A stretch of 64,000 bases of DNA from contig QJNS01000140.1 of NCBI GenBank assembly GCA_004154925.1, positions 124,001 through 188,000 of the forward strand, read 5' to 3'. The notes below the pieces were generated by a model. That model ran no database searches. It had not been told where the DNA came from and worked only from the letters and a program-made list of their open reading frames with translations. This stretch comes from Monosporascus cannonballus. Its lineage: Eukaryota; Ascomycota; Sordariomycetes; Xylariales. Below, one piece after another: positions 24,421-38,500 of this stretch. A program made the translations under genes and the position numbers. Every line of letters starts with the position of its first letter. Positions within the stretch are counted from its first letter, which is position 1.

Positions 24421-27400
24421 AATAACGTTAATTAGTAAATTAATTATAAAATATATATAAATTAATTTAAAATTTTGCATTGCATTTTGCTATAAATAAT
24501 ATAATATTTTTATATGATTTTACAAAACATAAAATGTTCGAACGGAATATAATTAATCCAAATTATGTAAATGATGAATTTAATTATTTATGATAATTTT
24601 GTTAATAATTATATTATATATTGTATTTTAAAATATTAATTTTTTATTTGTAATTTTATTATGAAAAATAAATAAATTATGTTAATATAACGATTAAATA
24701 ATTATAATAATATATATAACGATTCCAAAATTAGTTAATTAAGATTACGTAAATAATAAAGTTATATTAATATTAAAATTATGATATAAATATTATATTA
24801 TTTAAAAAATATAAAATAATAAAACAATTTAATATTATATTAACGGTTTATTTTTATTAGATAAATCCTTATTTTATTTATTTGATAATAAAGATTATAA
24901 TAAGCCGCCTAATTATAATTATAAATTACTGTATCGATGATTTATATTGTAGAATTATAATTCTTTTCCGTATATATAATATTACGGTCGTCCGGAAACA
25001 AATTAGTTTTAATAAATTTGGTATTAAAAGTTTTCGGGTAATTATGTTAAAGTGATTTACAAATTAATTTTTATTTTTTGCCGAATTTAATTAATTAAGT
25101 TTATTTACGTTATTAATAATAAGTATAATATTAATAATATTGGTAAACTTAATTTTTATAATTTTACGGCTTATGGCCAAAATATTTTGATATTTTTAAT
25201 TATTTTTTAAATCTAAGATAAATATCTTTTAATAAGCCAAAGATTGTACAACCGAAAATAGGCGTATTTAAGGCTTTCGTTACGAAAATCCCGAATTGTA
25301 TAACGATTATATCGCGAAAAAGCATAACGGGCATAGAATTCGCGTTATAAGGATATACGAAATTTAATTAAAAAAGAAATTCGGAAAGAAAATAATATTA
25401 ATATTATATATATTATTTTTTACCTAGCAGAATTCGTTAATAAATTATAGATTATAATGTTCGTTTTGTTAATTAAATATTTTTAATTTTTTTTTTAAAT
25501 TTTATTCGAAATTAATTTAATATTAAAATGAAATTAAGAAATATTTAATACAACAATATAAGATGTAATATCCGGTTAAAATAAAATATTCTTTTACTAT
25601 AATTAAATTAATTGGCTTTATAAAAAAATATTATTAATATTAACCACTTAATATAATTCATATCGTTATATCATATAATATGCGCAAAATATATATAAAC
25701 CTGGGTTTTTTAGAAAGAAATACTAATTTTAAAAGGTTTTATTAATAAAAACAATATTAATTAATGGTTAATTATTATATTCAATAAGGTGAAAAAGAAT
25801 TATCGCCTTATCGAATATCGGCCGTATTAAAAATATTTCCGGTTCAGTAATTATTTAATAAAAAATTTTATTATATACGTTTTAATTAAAATTACGACAT
25901 TTAAAAATAATATAAATAAATTATTTTTTTGAAATAAAATACAAAATATTTATAAATTATCCGTTAAATTATTGATATTATTAAGTAACATATTATTAAT
26001 AAATTACAACAAAAGGCCTTCGTCGAAAAAGTCCTTATTTATTAATATAATTGAATTAAAATCCAGTAACATTTTTTTAATTTATTCGGTACGTTTAAAA
26101 TATTTAAAAATTATTTTATATATAATAGATTTAAATTCGGCGACTGTTAACCAAAAGAATATATACTTTATAAATTTAGTAAATTTAGCTTTATAAAAAA
26201 GGTTTTGGATAAAAATATTCCGGAAAAATTTATATATATTAAACGTTTTTATTATAAGTAATTCGTATTAAATACGTAATTTTTATTAGAATAATGTAAA
26301 TATATTAATATTATATATTTAAACGATAAAAGGTTTAAAAAAGGAAAATTTCGGCAATTTTTAATATATTTATATTATTTTATTTAACAGTTAATAATTT
26401 ATTTTTAAAATTATTTATATTTTATATATCCTGGTTATATTATCGGGTTAATAAATATATATAAATATAAGCAAGAAATTTAGTGAAATATGGAATAAAA
26501 TAAAAATAAAAAAGATTATTATTTTTTTTGTTTAAATCGGTTACTTCGGTCTAATTAGATTACCTTTTCCGAATATAATTATTTATTTTTTAATTTTTAT
26601 AAATAAAATAAAAATATTTTAAAAACCGAAAAAATTGTTTTTTTATTAAATTTATGTATCTTTTAAAAAGACTTTCGATAAATGTTGTAAGTACCGTCGA
26701 TAGTACCTTTATTTCCATTAATTATATTTAATAAAATCTAATAATATTTACAATATATTATAAGTTTTAATTTAACAAAATTATGGAATATTTATTTATT
26801 ATATTTATATAACGTATTAATAAAAAGAGGAAATAAAATCCGAATAATATTAATTACAAATTAATAAAAATTATTCGGAGGCATTAAATATTATTATAAT
26901 ATTTTATAAAATTATTTGAATTTGTTTTAAAGATATACCTATAATAACGGGTAAAGACGGTAATAATATTTCGTATAACGGTATTATATGGAAATATTAT
27001 ATTACGAATATAATTTTAAATATTAAATTTATTATATTAAAATATAATATCGTTTTATTATACATAATTATAAAACGCAGCTAATTTTAATTAAAGTTTT
27101 GTTATTAAAAAAAATTAATACGGTTCTCTTAATTTTTTATATTAAACAAATTATATTTTTATTTAACGGATAAGAATTTTTACAAATATTTAACATTTTT
27201 GATATATCCATATTATCTCGTAATAAATTTAAGAATAAAAAGAAATTGCTTAATAAATAAAGTAAATAATTGCCGTTAATTTGAGAAATTATTTAAACCA
27301 TAAAAATTAAAATTATAAAAAGAAATATATAAAAATATCCGAATCGTTATTATTACGAAACGGTTTGGTTTTTGGATTCGTGTTATATAATTATTTTTTT

Positions 27401-28080
27401 TTCTTTAAATATATACTTATTTAATTTAAAAATTTAAATTAATTAAAAGTAAAAGTTTTTATAAAGCGTTAATATTTATTTAAAATTATGTAAATTATTT
27501 TAATTTTAAATAATATTCTTTTTAGTAAATAACTAAATTTAGACTTTTTTATAAAAGTCATAAATTTCCTATATAATATATTATAATATTAGCAAATACT
27601 AAAGTTTCAATTAGTAAAAACTATAAACCTTTTTTAATTTTTGCCTATTATTAATTTATTACGTAATTCTTATTTTTTTACGTTAATTAAAAATTTAATT
27701 TTAACGGTTAAATTAGTAATTTGGTTATCGTAATATAAGATTTAATTACGAATAAACCTTTTAAATCTTATATTTGTTCGATATTTTTGCCAAAATGCTA
27801 AAATGCGAATACGTATATTTTATTCTTTGAAGTTCGCGAGGTAAAATTAAAAAAATTTAAATTTATCGTATTTTAAAAAAGGAGATAATTAGGTAATGGG
27901 GTTAAGTTATAATTATTAAATACGTTAAAGTTTAAAAATGGCAAACGGATTCCAATTAGGATTATCGTAATATTAATAATAAATCACAATTAAGATAATT
28001 ATAAGAATATATTATTATTAAATTATTACGATTTTTATTTTTTTAAAAGAAAAACAAATTTATAAAACGGAAACTTTTTC
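24421..28080. other. AT-rich RIP-affected sequence, no gene recognised
   Basis: Nearly all A/T. The only open frame (25972-26196, plus) has the Ile/Asn/Leu/Lys composition that RIP creates and matches nothing known. No repeat ends or RNA genes seen. Confidence 0.5.
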
Positions 28081-28290
28081 GCATAATTACAACTTCGGCT
28101 TTCTTAGTTCGTTACGGAGATTTGAGATATGATTGGTTAATATTTAGCGTTATGGAGCGGTACTTGAGTGACTTTGAATAAATTGGAAAAACGAGCCAGG
28201 GAGGCCTGAGCTAGCTGAGGTAAATCTCCATAATAATTGAACTCAATTCTAAATGCTCAACCGGCAACCGCCGGTACCGGAATTCGAAAC
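28081..28290. other. Short segment of near-normal base composition with inverted repeats
   Basis: About 200 bp with far less RIP than either side. ggagattt (28116-28123) and aaatctcc (28222-28229) form an inverted pair about 100 bp apart. accggc-aacc-gccggt (28260-28275) is a perfect 6-bp hairpin, overlapped by the palindrome ccggtaccgg (28271-28280). No coding frame. It may be a small non-autonomous element or a remnant of unique sequence. Confidence 0.45.
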
Positions 28291-28929
28291 GGTTTAACGA
28301 AAAAATAAAAGTTACGTTAAGGTTTATTTTGACAATAAAATAAAATATTACTAAAATAGTGACAAATAATCTCATTAATAGGGTAAATGAATTTTGATTT
28401 TAAAAGAAAAATTTATTTGTTTGGGAAAACTTTTAATACAAATAAATACAATATTACTATAATTTGGGTTCAGTGTATATAAAGACTGTTATGAAAAAGG
28501 ATTCCAACTAACATAGAAAAAAAATAAAAATCTAACTTAAAAGGATTAAAAAAATAATAAAATATTTTTAAAAATGTTATACATATTAAAAAAAAAAGAA
28601 CTTATATTTTAAAGTTTTTTGGTCGCTATAATATATTCTAGGGCATATATTATAAGCGATTAAAATATATTTTATATAAGGAATGAAAAGATTATTTATT
28701 AATATATTTTAGGCGTATATAAAATCTTTTTAATTTTTTGAATTAAAGTGGAAATAGGAAAATAAATACATAATAATATTGATATTTTCGAATTGTTGTT
28801 CGTTAAAATAATATTAATAAACGAATAACTTTATAAGATTATTCAAAACAAAGTAATGGCTTTAAAACATTTTATTTGCTTTTATAGTTAATGTAATTAT
28901 TAATTCGCAAAAAGGCTAATTTAATATAC
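28291..28929. other. AT-rich sequence before element H
   Basis: No gene or repeat end recognised. It may include the lost 5' part of element H. Confidence 0.4.
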
Positions 28930-31900
28930 GATAAAAAATATTACAAAAAGGTTATTACAGATTTTAATTTTTAATATCTTTTTATAAATCTTAAACGGGA
29001 CATAAAATAAAAATACAGTTTTTTATTTATAAAATATAAAAGAACTATATCGATATAATATAATGAAACACTATATAACAGTATAATAAATTATATATAG
29101 AAATAAAAATAGAATATAATAAATTTAAAAGAATTTTAAAAATTTAGTTATAACAAGGTTTTAAAAAAACATAATATAAAATACTTAAAGGATGCCGAAA
29201 AAAAGAAGTTTAAACGTAACGAGAAAACCCATTACTAAGTATATTATTTTAATATAAAAATACGAACGTAATTATATATCGTACTAATAAATTGCAGAAT
29301 TTTGAACCGAAATTTCATTATATAAAACGTTCTTTATATATTTATATTACCATAAAACTCTAAGTTGAAAAGTTACGGAATCACAAATATCGACAATTAA
29401 AACTTTGGGTAGGAGAGAGAAATATATTAAATGCGCAACTAATTATGTTCAGATTTTTGTTTAAAAGCAATATTAAATAATCGATTTCGATATCGTTATA
29501 TTTGAAAATTACGATAAAATTTGGAAAGAAACTATAGATGTACCAATATAAAACTTTAATTTACCGAAAAGTCAATTAAATAACATTCGTTTTATACCTT
29601 ACCGATAAGTCGGATTATATGCAAATGAAATAATGATATTCGATTAAAAATAATAATAAATATTTTATTATTTAAAGAAATACAATGTAACAAAATACTT
29701 AAAAAGCATATCCTATTATTATTATTATTATTATTAAAACACAATTTAGGTCTTTATATAACGATTTATAATAATAGCCCAGAAGTTTAGAAAACAGAAT
29801 TAATTTATTATTATAATATTATAGATATAAGTAAATTTTTAAACAAGAATTTAAAGCGAGATTAATAAAACATAATAATTAGAATTACACAATGACTTTG
29901 AAAACAGAATTATTGCGAAATTTTATATTATTTATAACTTGAATAAAAACGCATTGTGGGTTTTTAAAGAATATATAAGAAATCGAGAACAAAAGATATA
30001 TGCGATTTTTGAAATTATTCGTAAAGTACCTTATACATTTTATGTTTAAGAAAAACATATATTTACGATGTATAAATAGTTTTTGTCAATTAAATAGTAT
30101 TATTATTATTAGCAACTGAATATTATTAAATTCAATTATTGAAATAAGAAGTGAATTTTATAAAAACGAATAATGTATAATACATGACGTCAATAAAAAC
30201 TTTTTAAAAATGAAAAAAATACAAATTAAAAAATAACTTTTACCACGAATATTACATTATTTATGTATTTAATTGTATTAATAAAGTTTACCAATAGGCT
30301 ATTAATATGTTAATAAATAATAGATTACATATTATAAGAGGATTTGGCGATTTCGTCGCATATTACTTTAACCATATTTCTATTTATTTAATATCGAAAA
30401 GAATAGGTACACAATACGTTTATAAAAGAGTTTTGCATTTTAGGAAATCTTAAATCATTAATTAAAGTAAAAAGATATATTTTCTAAGTAATTCAATACC
30501 TAAAATATATTATTATCTTAAATCCTGTTAAAATAACTCTTTCTACGATTATTATGGTTATAAAATAATAAATGTGAATTATAATGAAAGTAATTTAAAT
30601 CTTTTTAGATTTGATAATTATTATAAAGATTTTATTCTGGACTTTAGTTGAATTATTATATCTTTAATTAATGTTAGTAAAAAGGGAAGTTAAATAAACG
30701 CTATGAATAATAAAAGCGTTGTAAACAATTTGAAATATAATTATTAACAAATAAGTGTTACTAATATAGAACATAATATACCTTATCGAACCAAAATCCA
30801 ATATTTCGATTTAAGCCTTGAATACAGCAATTATATAATACAATAAGAAAAGTCAAGTATATTTTATCGTATTTTGTTCGTATATATTAAAAAAGCTCGA
30901 ACTGACCTACGTTTTCACAAATAAAGAATTTATGACCATTCGTATATTTTCTCAGAACTTCGGCATTTCTTAAAACCTTTGTTATTGAGTACAAATTTAT
31001 ATAGATTATTAAATTGCAACTGTTTTATTACGACGGAAAGAATTTATTAGACGTTAATTACGAAATATAAAAAAAGATATCAAATATAGATTTTGATATT
31101 ATGTATGAGAAAAGTTTAAAAACCGACAAAATCATCGCTTTAAACAGGTAATCAAAGTGCGAAAGAAAGATTAAAATCAAGCATATAATTTGGATATTGA
31201 TACAGCAATTATTTACGTTTACCTTAAATTACAGTAATACAGATTACATTGTACAGCGTAAACTAGGAAATCTAAACATTTAATTATAATTTATGGAAAA
31301 ATAAATATTTAAAATATTATAAATCTCAGAAAAATGATAAACAAGTGTAATACGCTATCTATATAATTATTAATTATATATATTAATAAAAATGTATAAA
31401 ACATTAAAATATTTTCAATACATTTATTATTTTCTTCATATTTAAATTATAATTTAAAAACTAAGAAGATTTTACACCTTTATAATAAGATCAAAATATA
31501 ATAATATAAATTTTACAGAAAATTAAATATATTATTAATTTTAAAAATCATAAACTTTAATAATAATAACTTTTATGGTTAAATCTCTTTGCCGGAGAAT
31601 TGAACGATAAAAATATAATACGACAGTTTTTGCGTATTCGTTCCAAAGTATGAGAAAATTTTTATTTTTTGTATTGTTAAGAAATGCATTTTTTAAATAA
31701 ATAATATATATTGTTTTAAACAGTATTTTTAATATATCCTTTGTATTGTATGAAACTAGTTACGATAAAAAAGATATATATTTTTGATATTTTAATAACA
31801 CCTTATAATATTAATCGAATTAAGTTATAAATTATTTAAGACATTTAGATATTAGACGAACGGATACACATAACGGCTAAATTGAATTTTAAAAATTTAC

Positions 31901-32700
31901 TTACTATATTATGTTAATTACCAAGAAAATAAATACATTAATCAAATATCTCCTGAATACATCTTTTGTAACATTAAGTATTACAAAGATATTAAAATTG
32001 TTTCAACAAATGTATATTTTAATGTTTCATTTAATATTTGTAAAAATATACTTAATAAACCAATTAACATTAAAACAGTACCGATGTCTGAATAATATAA
32101 GTAATTATATTAAAAATTTAAAAATAAAACTAAATTTCCAAGGTAATTAAATATGTAAATATTATAATTAAAAAAGGCTAAGAGAGTTTTCGTAAAAGAA
32201 AACATGGTTTATTTTGTTATAAAAATATTTTAACGAAAACACTCAACAAAAGAATCGATTTCAAATATATCGACTTACATAAAATTGCTGAGAAGTTTAA
32301 AAAGGATAATTATCTGTTAAAACATTTATCGAAAATTAAAATACATCTTATTCTCTGTATTTTCTTATATAAGTTAACGGCAAGTACTATTAAAGTTTAT
32401 ACGGGATAAAATAATATAAAAGAAAAGAACGAAATCATATATAAAATAAATAAATTTTCGATTTATAAAAAAGGAATTTACATAGTACTTGGTTAAATAA
32501 AAAAGGCATCCAAATTTCTAAAATACTTAAAAACTTACGAAAAATATTATAAATACCTAACGCCTATTACAAAGGTTTTATTAACGAGGCCGAAATCGCC
32601 AACAATAACTTTACAATTAAGGTTTTCGAAAATAGATATTAAGGATTGCATGAGATCTATAAGAGATAACGAAAGAGTTATACGAAGTAACGTAAGTAAG
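28930..32700 (+). mobile_element. Chromovirus relic H, strongly decayed, no LTRs found
   Basis: The plus strand follows the body of element A in the same order: a protease-like block near 29290 (matching A 11261), the RT box read YFNHISIY at 30364-30387 (YLDDILIF), the integrase part about 31300-32100, and a chromodomain relic at about 32430-32600 ending in acgcctatta as in A. Compared with A-D it has more differences and indels and fewer CG words, so it is older or of another subfamily. Neither LTR could be found. Confidence 0.7.
29250..32600 (+). pseudogene. pol relic of element H
   Basis: Collinear with A 11250-14550. The protease block reads NCRILNRNFII-like, with the Asp lost. The RT box is YFNH in place of YLDD. 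RNase H and integrase are recognised only by position and by scattered shared words. The open stretch 31911-32150 (MLITKKINTLIKYLLNTSF) lies in the integrase C-terminal part. Nothing here could be translated into an active enzyme. Confidence 0.6.
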
Positions 32701-34453
32701 GTGACGAGATTTAACTTATTATAAATAACTGATTAAATTATATATAATGATATAAATATAATTGTTTTATTATCTTCCTATTCAAAGATATGAAGATTTT
32801 TTAAGTTGTTATAGCCCGATATCCTGTTATTATAATATTAATTATAAAATCTCTAATAAACAATTTTTTTCCATAAAAAGTAACCTTATAACGTATAATA
32901 TTACGATTAACTTGGTCGGTTTTAATTATTCGGATAAACAATTAAGGTTTAATATTTATCCGTAAAATTAAATGTTAATTTTAAATTTCTTAAGTATTAA
33001 TATAAGATATATTTTATTATAAGTATTTATATAATCTTTAACGTACGTATACGTTCCCTATTTACTTTAACGAGGCGTTTAATACTTACTATAAATAAAT
33101 ATAAGTTATAACGAAATTCTTCGTTATTTTTAATAATAATTATATAATTTTTATTATGCGGTATTTTTAATAATAGTTTTAATAGTTTTTTATTTACGCA
33201 AAATATTTTATAATACGGTATTTTAAATAAGAATAATCTTTTGTCTTTTTTCGAAATAACCGTAATTTTAACGTCGATTATTTTAATACACGTTTTAATT
33301 TATTATCGATGTTTTTAATACTTTAAACAATTTCATTTACATCTGTTAAAATAATTTTAGTAACATTTAAATATTTCTATTAAAACGTTTATTACTGTTC
33401 GAAACGCGTTTTTTAAAATATAAATATATTATTATAAATACCGTCACCGCTCTTAAATATAATATCAATTTTAATTACAATAAAAATAACTTTCTATAAA
33501 CTAATCCGTTTTAATTTTTGAAATATTTATTAATATTATTCTTAATATGGACTTTTCAGTCGTAATATTTAATAATTAAAATAATTACTTTAACCGATAA
33601 AATATTATCCTACGTTTCGTTATTTTTATAAGCTTTATAAATACGTTATAGGGTATTTCGTAAAGATTTTAAACGTAAATTTATTAAGAAATTAATCGAT
33701 TTCCTTAGTAATTTTACTAAGAAAACAAATATTTTACAGTATTTATTACAAAATCCGATATAATAAACGGCTAAACAAATATTTTTTTCTGTTATAATAT
33801 TTTTATTATTATTAATAAAAAGTATCACAGTTAATTTAATTTTTATGTCTTTGGATGGGGAATTAATACTATTAAGTAAAAGGTGGTTTTTAACGTTTTT
33901 TACAAAATTAAATTTTTTCTTATCCGAATTAATCTTTTAACCAGGATAATTTGACTGGTATAGAAAGGTGTAATAAATATTATATTATTATTAAATAAAA
34001 TTCTACGCGGTAGGTTCGAGCTTTTGTCGATACCGGTTACTCTATTAGCGTTCGAGAATTTGCCGAGTATTTCGTTTTTATTAATGGAAATTTCGGGAAA
34101 TATATTTAAGGATTTGCCGGTAAAAATAATTTTGCTAATACTGGGGATTTTAATAAGGCTTTTGTTATTATTAACTATATTTTCAAGTATTTAGATTATT
34201 CCTTTGTCGTTTAGAATGTGTTTGTCGATACGGGCAATTTTAGCGGTTATTATTTTCTTCGTAGAGAAAACGATTAAATATAAAATGTGCGAAAATATTA
34301 ATATTTTTATCGTTTTGAATATTTAGTTTTCCATAAAATATATTATGATTTTAACGATATTAATTCGATTTCCTTTTTTAATTATTATTTTATTTCTTTT
34401 TTAAAACCAAAGTAATTGTTTCCGTATTTCGTAAAATTATTAAAAGATATTTT
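32701..34453. other. AT-rich sequence between H and C, with a small coding relic
   Basis: Mostly A/T without recognised genes. From 34015 to 34260 the plus strand has a protein-like frame: AFVDTGYSISVREFAEYF, then with two stops NVFVDTGNFSGYYFLRREN. The words FVDTG could suggest an aspartic protease, but the rest does not support it. The open frame 33646-33828 (minus) is Ile/Asn/Lys-rich and unrecognised. Confidence 0.4.
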
Positions 34454-34833
34454 TGTAACAGCTCTGCTGTTTAACCAACTATTAAACCTTAGTCGTACGG
34501 GTTTATATTAGCAGGAATATCGTGGGAATCTGAATAATAGATATAATAATCGTATTACATCTCGTAATTGCAAAGGTGCTTTGGATAACGATGTTATATT
34601 ACAAATTAAAGCTATTTAAACTATGGAAATAATAAGCATATATATATATTGTTTTTTAGTATTACTGTTTATCTTTGTTTAACTGTATTTAAAGAATTCT
34701 GATTAAACAGTTACTTAATACTGATTAATCGTACTTAGCGGATCTTTGCTAAACATTTATTACGTAATTCGAAAGGTGGTCTATATTATCATTATTAACC
34801 TTTTCTAAGGCCGAAATTTATCAGATCGTAACA
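34454..34833 (-). repeat. 3' LTR of element C
   Basis: 380 bp, tgtaacagctctgctg to cagatcgtaaca on the plus strand. The outer left end is the well kept end; the right end has C-to-T and G-to-A changes relative to the 5' LTR (for example ccgaaatttatcag against ccggaacctgtcag). Confidence 0.9.
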
Positions 34834-34850
34834 CGATTTTCCTTTTCCTC
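34834..34850 (-). other. Polypurine tract of element C
   Basis: On the minus strand gaggaaaaggaaaatcg stands directly before the 3' LTR. Confidence 0.6.
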
Positions 34851-34904
34851 AAATCTTGCCCTTAAAATTTTATTTTTTCTAATAAGTATTAAGGGTTCTT
34901 TATA

Positions 34905-35524
34905 ATGCCGGGTCGTATTACTGAAAGTCATCATTAGGTTTTTTCCATTATTCGTCGGCAAAAACCTATTTCTTATTTTTAACAATTTAAAAATTGAAAT
35001 TATGCCATATTTTTTATATTTTTCCAAAGATATAGAAATACGAAATAATAGAAAACGTTTCGAAATATAAAGCTTATGTTAAACGTAAATATTTTTGCAA
35101 TAGGACCGACGTTCCTTTTTCCTTTCTGGAAAATATTCGTACCGAAAACTAACGTTTAGAACAAAAGGAAGTTTTTGTAAAGGAACGTTTTTTGGAATTA
35201 CAAAAACGTTATTAACAGAAAATAAATAAAGCCATCGCGCGTTTAATCCGTTTTCGGAAACAAAAAGCTTTTTTTCGCTTAAAAGGAATAAAAATAATAT
35301 AACGGGAATTGCAATCATTCGAGACGCTAAAGGAGCAAAAATGCCAGGAACAGGCCATCGCCGAAGTTTCCATAGCCGTATTGGTTCCTTCCGCTAATCT
35401 TATGGACTGGTCTGGTATCGGCGATACCGATTAATCCGTTAAAAATACCCATTAGGACATAATTATTTCTGGTAATTCTGCCGTCGTTAGTAAAAATTCT
35501 TTAATAAGCGCTAAACGCCAATAA
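34905..35524 (+). pseudogene. Antisense reading-frame relic of element C
   Basis: The plus strand, opposite to pol, reads from about 35060 to 35524 a nearly continuous frame: YKAYVKRKYFCNRTD, LEQKEVFVKERFLELQKRY, INKAIARLIRFRKQKAFFRL, LKEQKCQEQAIAEVSIAVL, then MDWSGIGDTD and SAVVSKNSLISAKRQ with a natural TAA at 35522. The few stops are TAA at probable Gln codons. The possible start ATG at 34905 is in another frame, so an intron or an indel lies near 34990. The middle looks like a basic coiled coil and the tail is acidic. No known family could be named. Confidence 0.55.
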
Positions 35525-38500
35525 GATTCTTTATAAATTCCCAAATGTTTTTAGATCCTAGGCACTCTTTCCACTTAATTAGTTACTGGATAAATCCGTT
35601 TTGTTTTCGCATATCGAAAATCTTCTCCATCTTATACACTTATTCGTCTTTTATTTTTATATTATGCTATACCGTATGTACTTTAATTATATTTGTTGCT
35701 AATTCGAGTACAAAAACGTAAAGCTTTATTTGAAATTTAACTTTTGGTAAAAGTTGCAATTAATAATTATTTTTAAAACTTTTCTTAGTAATTTTATATG
35801 GATCGATATATTTAAATTCATGTTTTTTATTAATTCGTTTTATTTTTTGTAACGAAAAAACCCATTTCCCGCTTTTAGAAAGTTAATCTTTTTAACCTTT
35901 TCTGATTATAATATTTGCTTATTTACTTATATACTAATTTTAATTCTATTTTTATTTTTTGATATAATTATTATAATTATTTTAACATAAGGATTACCTT
36001 AATATTAATTGGATTGTTTTTATATAATTTTCTATAAATTTCTAAAATAAAACCCAAATTTACCTTTATTAATATTATTTTAATACTTTCGCAATTACTT
36101 ATATTATAAGCTAATATGTAATTAATAACTTTTTAACTTAATTATTTTGTTCGGATTTAAAGTAATATCGAAAATAAATTTTTAAAGTTTGATTTATCCT
36201 TTTTATTTATTTGTTTATCTAAAATTTAAATACCCTAAATAACTTACAATTTAGGCCGATTTCTGCTATAAAACCTTGTTAAAATTTAAAGGCAAATATT
36301 AATCCTTTATCAAAAGTAATTTCTCTTAGTAATCCGTATATATTAAAAATATATTTGAAAAAAATATATACTAGTTGTTGGGCGTTTATATCCTCGTGAT
36401 ATGGTAAAAAATAAGAAAGTTTTGTAAATCGATTAACGATTACGAAAATACTATTATAATATATGTTTATAATTAAATATTTTAATATAAAAAATTTAAT
36501 AATTAAGTCAAATATAACTAATTACCATAATCGTTTTGCAATTAATAATAACTTTTACTTTCCATACGGCATATATTATTAAGTTTTTGCTTTGGCGCAA
36601 ATATCGCATTGCTATAAAAATTATTATATTATTTATTTTATTTTGAGAAAAAATATATATGTTAAAATCGTTTTAAGGTTTTTGTATATCCCTGGATATC
36701 CATATAACTAATATTCGTAAATTTTTCGTCCTAAATCCTTTTAGTATTCTTTTAAAATGTATATTTTATCTTGTTTTTTAAATTTTTCGGAAACTCTTAT
36801 TATATTACTAAATATTTTAATACATATCGAAAGGTACTATCCGAATTATCACAATTTATCGCAAATATAAATATCTTTTTATAGTAATAGCAAAAATTAT
36901 ATAATTAACTTTAATTAATTTCTTTTCAAAATTTGATTATTTGCTTAAGGTATTTTCGCTGATATTTTTTGAATTTTCTTTATAAATAATAATAAAATCG
37001 AAATTCGTCAATTTTTCCGCATAACGAAATTATCGTTTTATAAATTTTTAATTCTAATAAATCGGGTAAAATTTTATAAATCCGTATAAACCTTAACTTA
37101 ATGTAAGTTTCCTTTTAAAAAATTCTTAAATTTTCAAATTACCATAGTAATGGCCATAAATTCTTTATCTGAAATACCCTAATTAAGTTCGGTTCTTTTT
37201 AATTTATACGAAAAAAGTATAATAAGGTATAATTTGCTAAATTATTTCGTTATCCAATTAATACGCCTAATACATAATCCGAAATATCGGTTTTTAATTC
37301 AACGTGGCGGTTTAAGGTATATATAATTATTATTAATTCGTTAATAATCGTATCCTTAATGTCTTAAAATATCTTTTATATTTTAAACGTTTATTTAAAG
37401 TTTTTTTCTTATAAAGTTCGTTAAAAATATAATTATTTTGTTAAAGTTTCGAATAAATTTCCTATAAAAATTGGCGAATCCGAAAAAGATTTATATTACT
37501 TTAGTCATTATTAACCGTTATTATTTTATAATTACAATAATTCTTTTAATATTTATCCTAATATATTCTATGGTAATAATATATTCTGAATATTTTATTT
37601 CCTATTTATAAAATTAATTTTCTTTTTACGTTTATTAATAACCTTGCGGCCTATAAAACTTAAAAAACTTTATAAACGTATTTTACGTATATTATATCTG
37701 TTTTTAAAAAGATGAAAATGTTGTCGAAATACCAAATAACGAAAATATCGAGGTATTTTCGTAATATATAGTTAACTATCCGTTACAAAATTATTAATAC
37801 GTTGGTAAATTTTATTAATATAACCAAGTATATAATCAATCCGTATTTCGTTTTGAAAGTTATTTTTTATTTATATTCTTTTTTAATCTTAATAAAATTA
37901 TATTTATCTCTAAAATCGAATATTGTAAACTATTTGGTTCCGTAAAATCGGTTTTTTATTTCCGTAATTAAACATAATAAAATTCGATCTTTAATAATAA
38001 TATTATTTAGTTATCAATAATTAACCATAAGTTGTAATTGTTTATTTTTTTAGCACGGAAAATATAAAATATCCTATTAATAATTTCGAACATTAACCCT
38101 ATTTGTTTATAACTGATTTTTTAGATATTTTTCGAAAATATATAATTCGTTTCCCTTAAGGTTATAACTAAGGTAAAACCTTATTAAGGATTCTTTTTTA
38201 AGGATTATCTTATAACTTTATTGCTTATATTTTGATAATTTCGTATCGAACTTCTTTTTGAAAAATTATTTGTATTTATGGTATTATATTAATATATTAA
38301 CTAAATTTCTTTAATCTTTAAACCTCTTATTTTAAATCGTTATTTTGTTGCTTTAATTTCGCTTTAATAATAAAAATAATACGTTGCATTTTTCTTTAAT
38401 ACCCGTTCTTTTTTTATATTTTACATTTTTGGGTAATAAGGTTTTTCTTATATTCTTATACTTATATTCGTCGCTAGTATCGATCGAATATTCAGATATT

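Noticed and set aside
28081..28290. tRNA-like words (gtttcgaattcc as B box, tagctcagg as A box on the minus strand)
   Set aside because: The order of the boxes is reversed and no cloverleaf can be drawn.
35079..35318. Minus-strand frame with an apparently hydrophobic start (MIAIPVILFLFLL)
   Set aside because: It is the complement of the Lys/Glu-rich antisense relic on the plus strand, which is shared with other elements and better supported.
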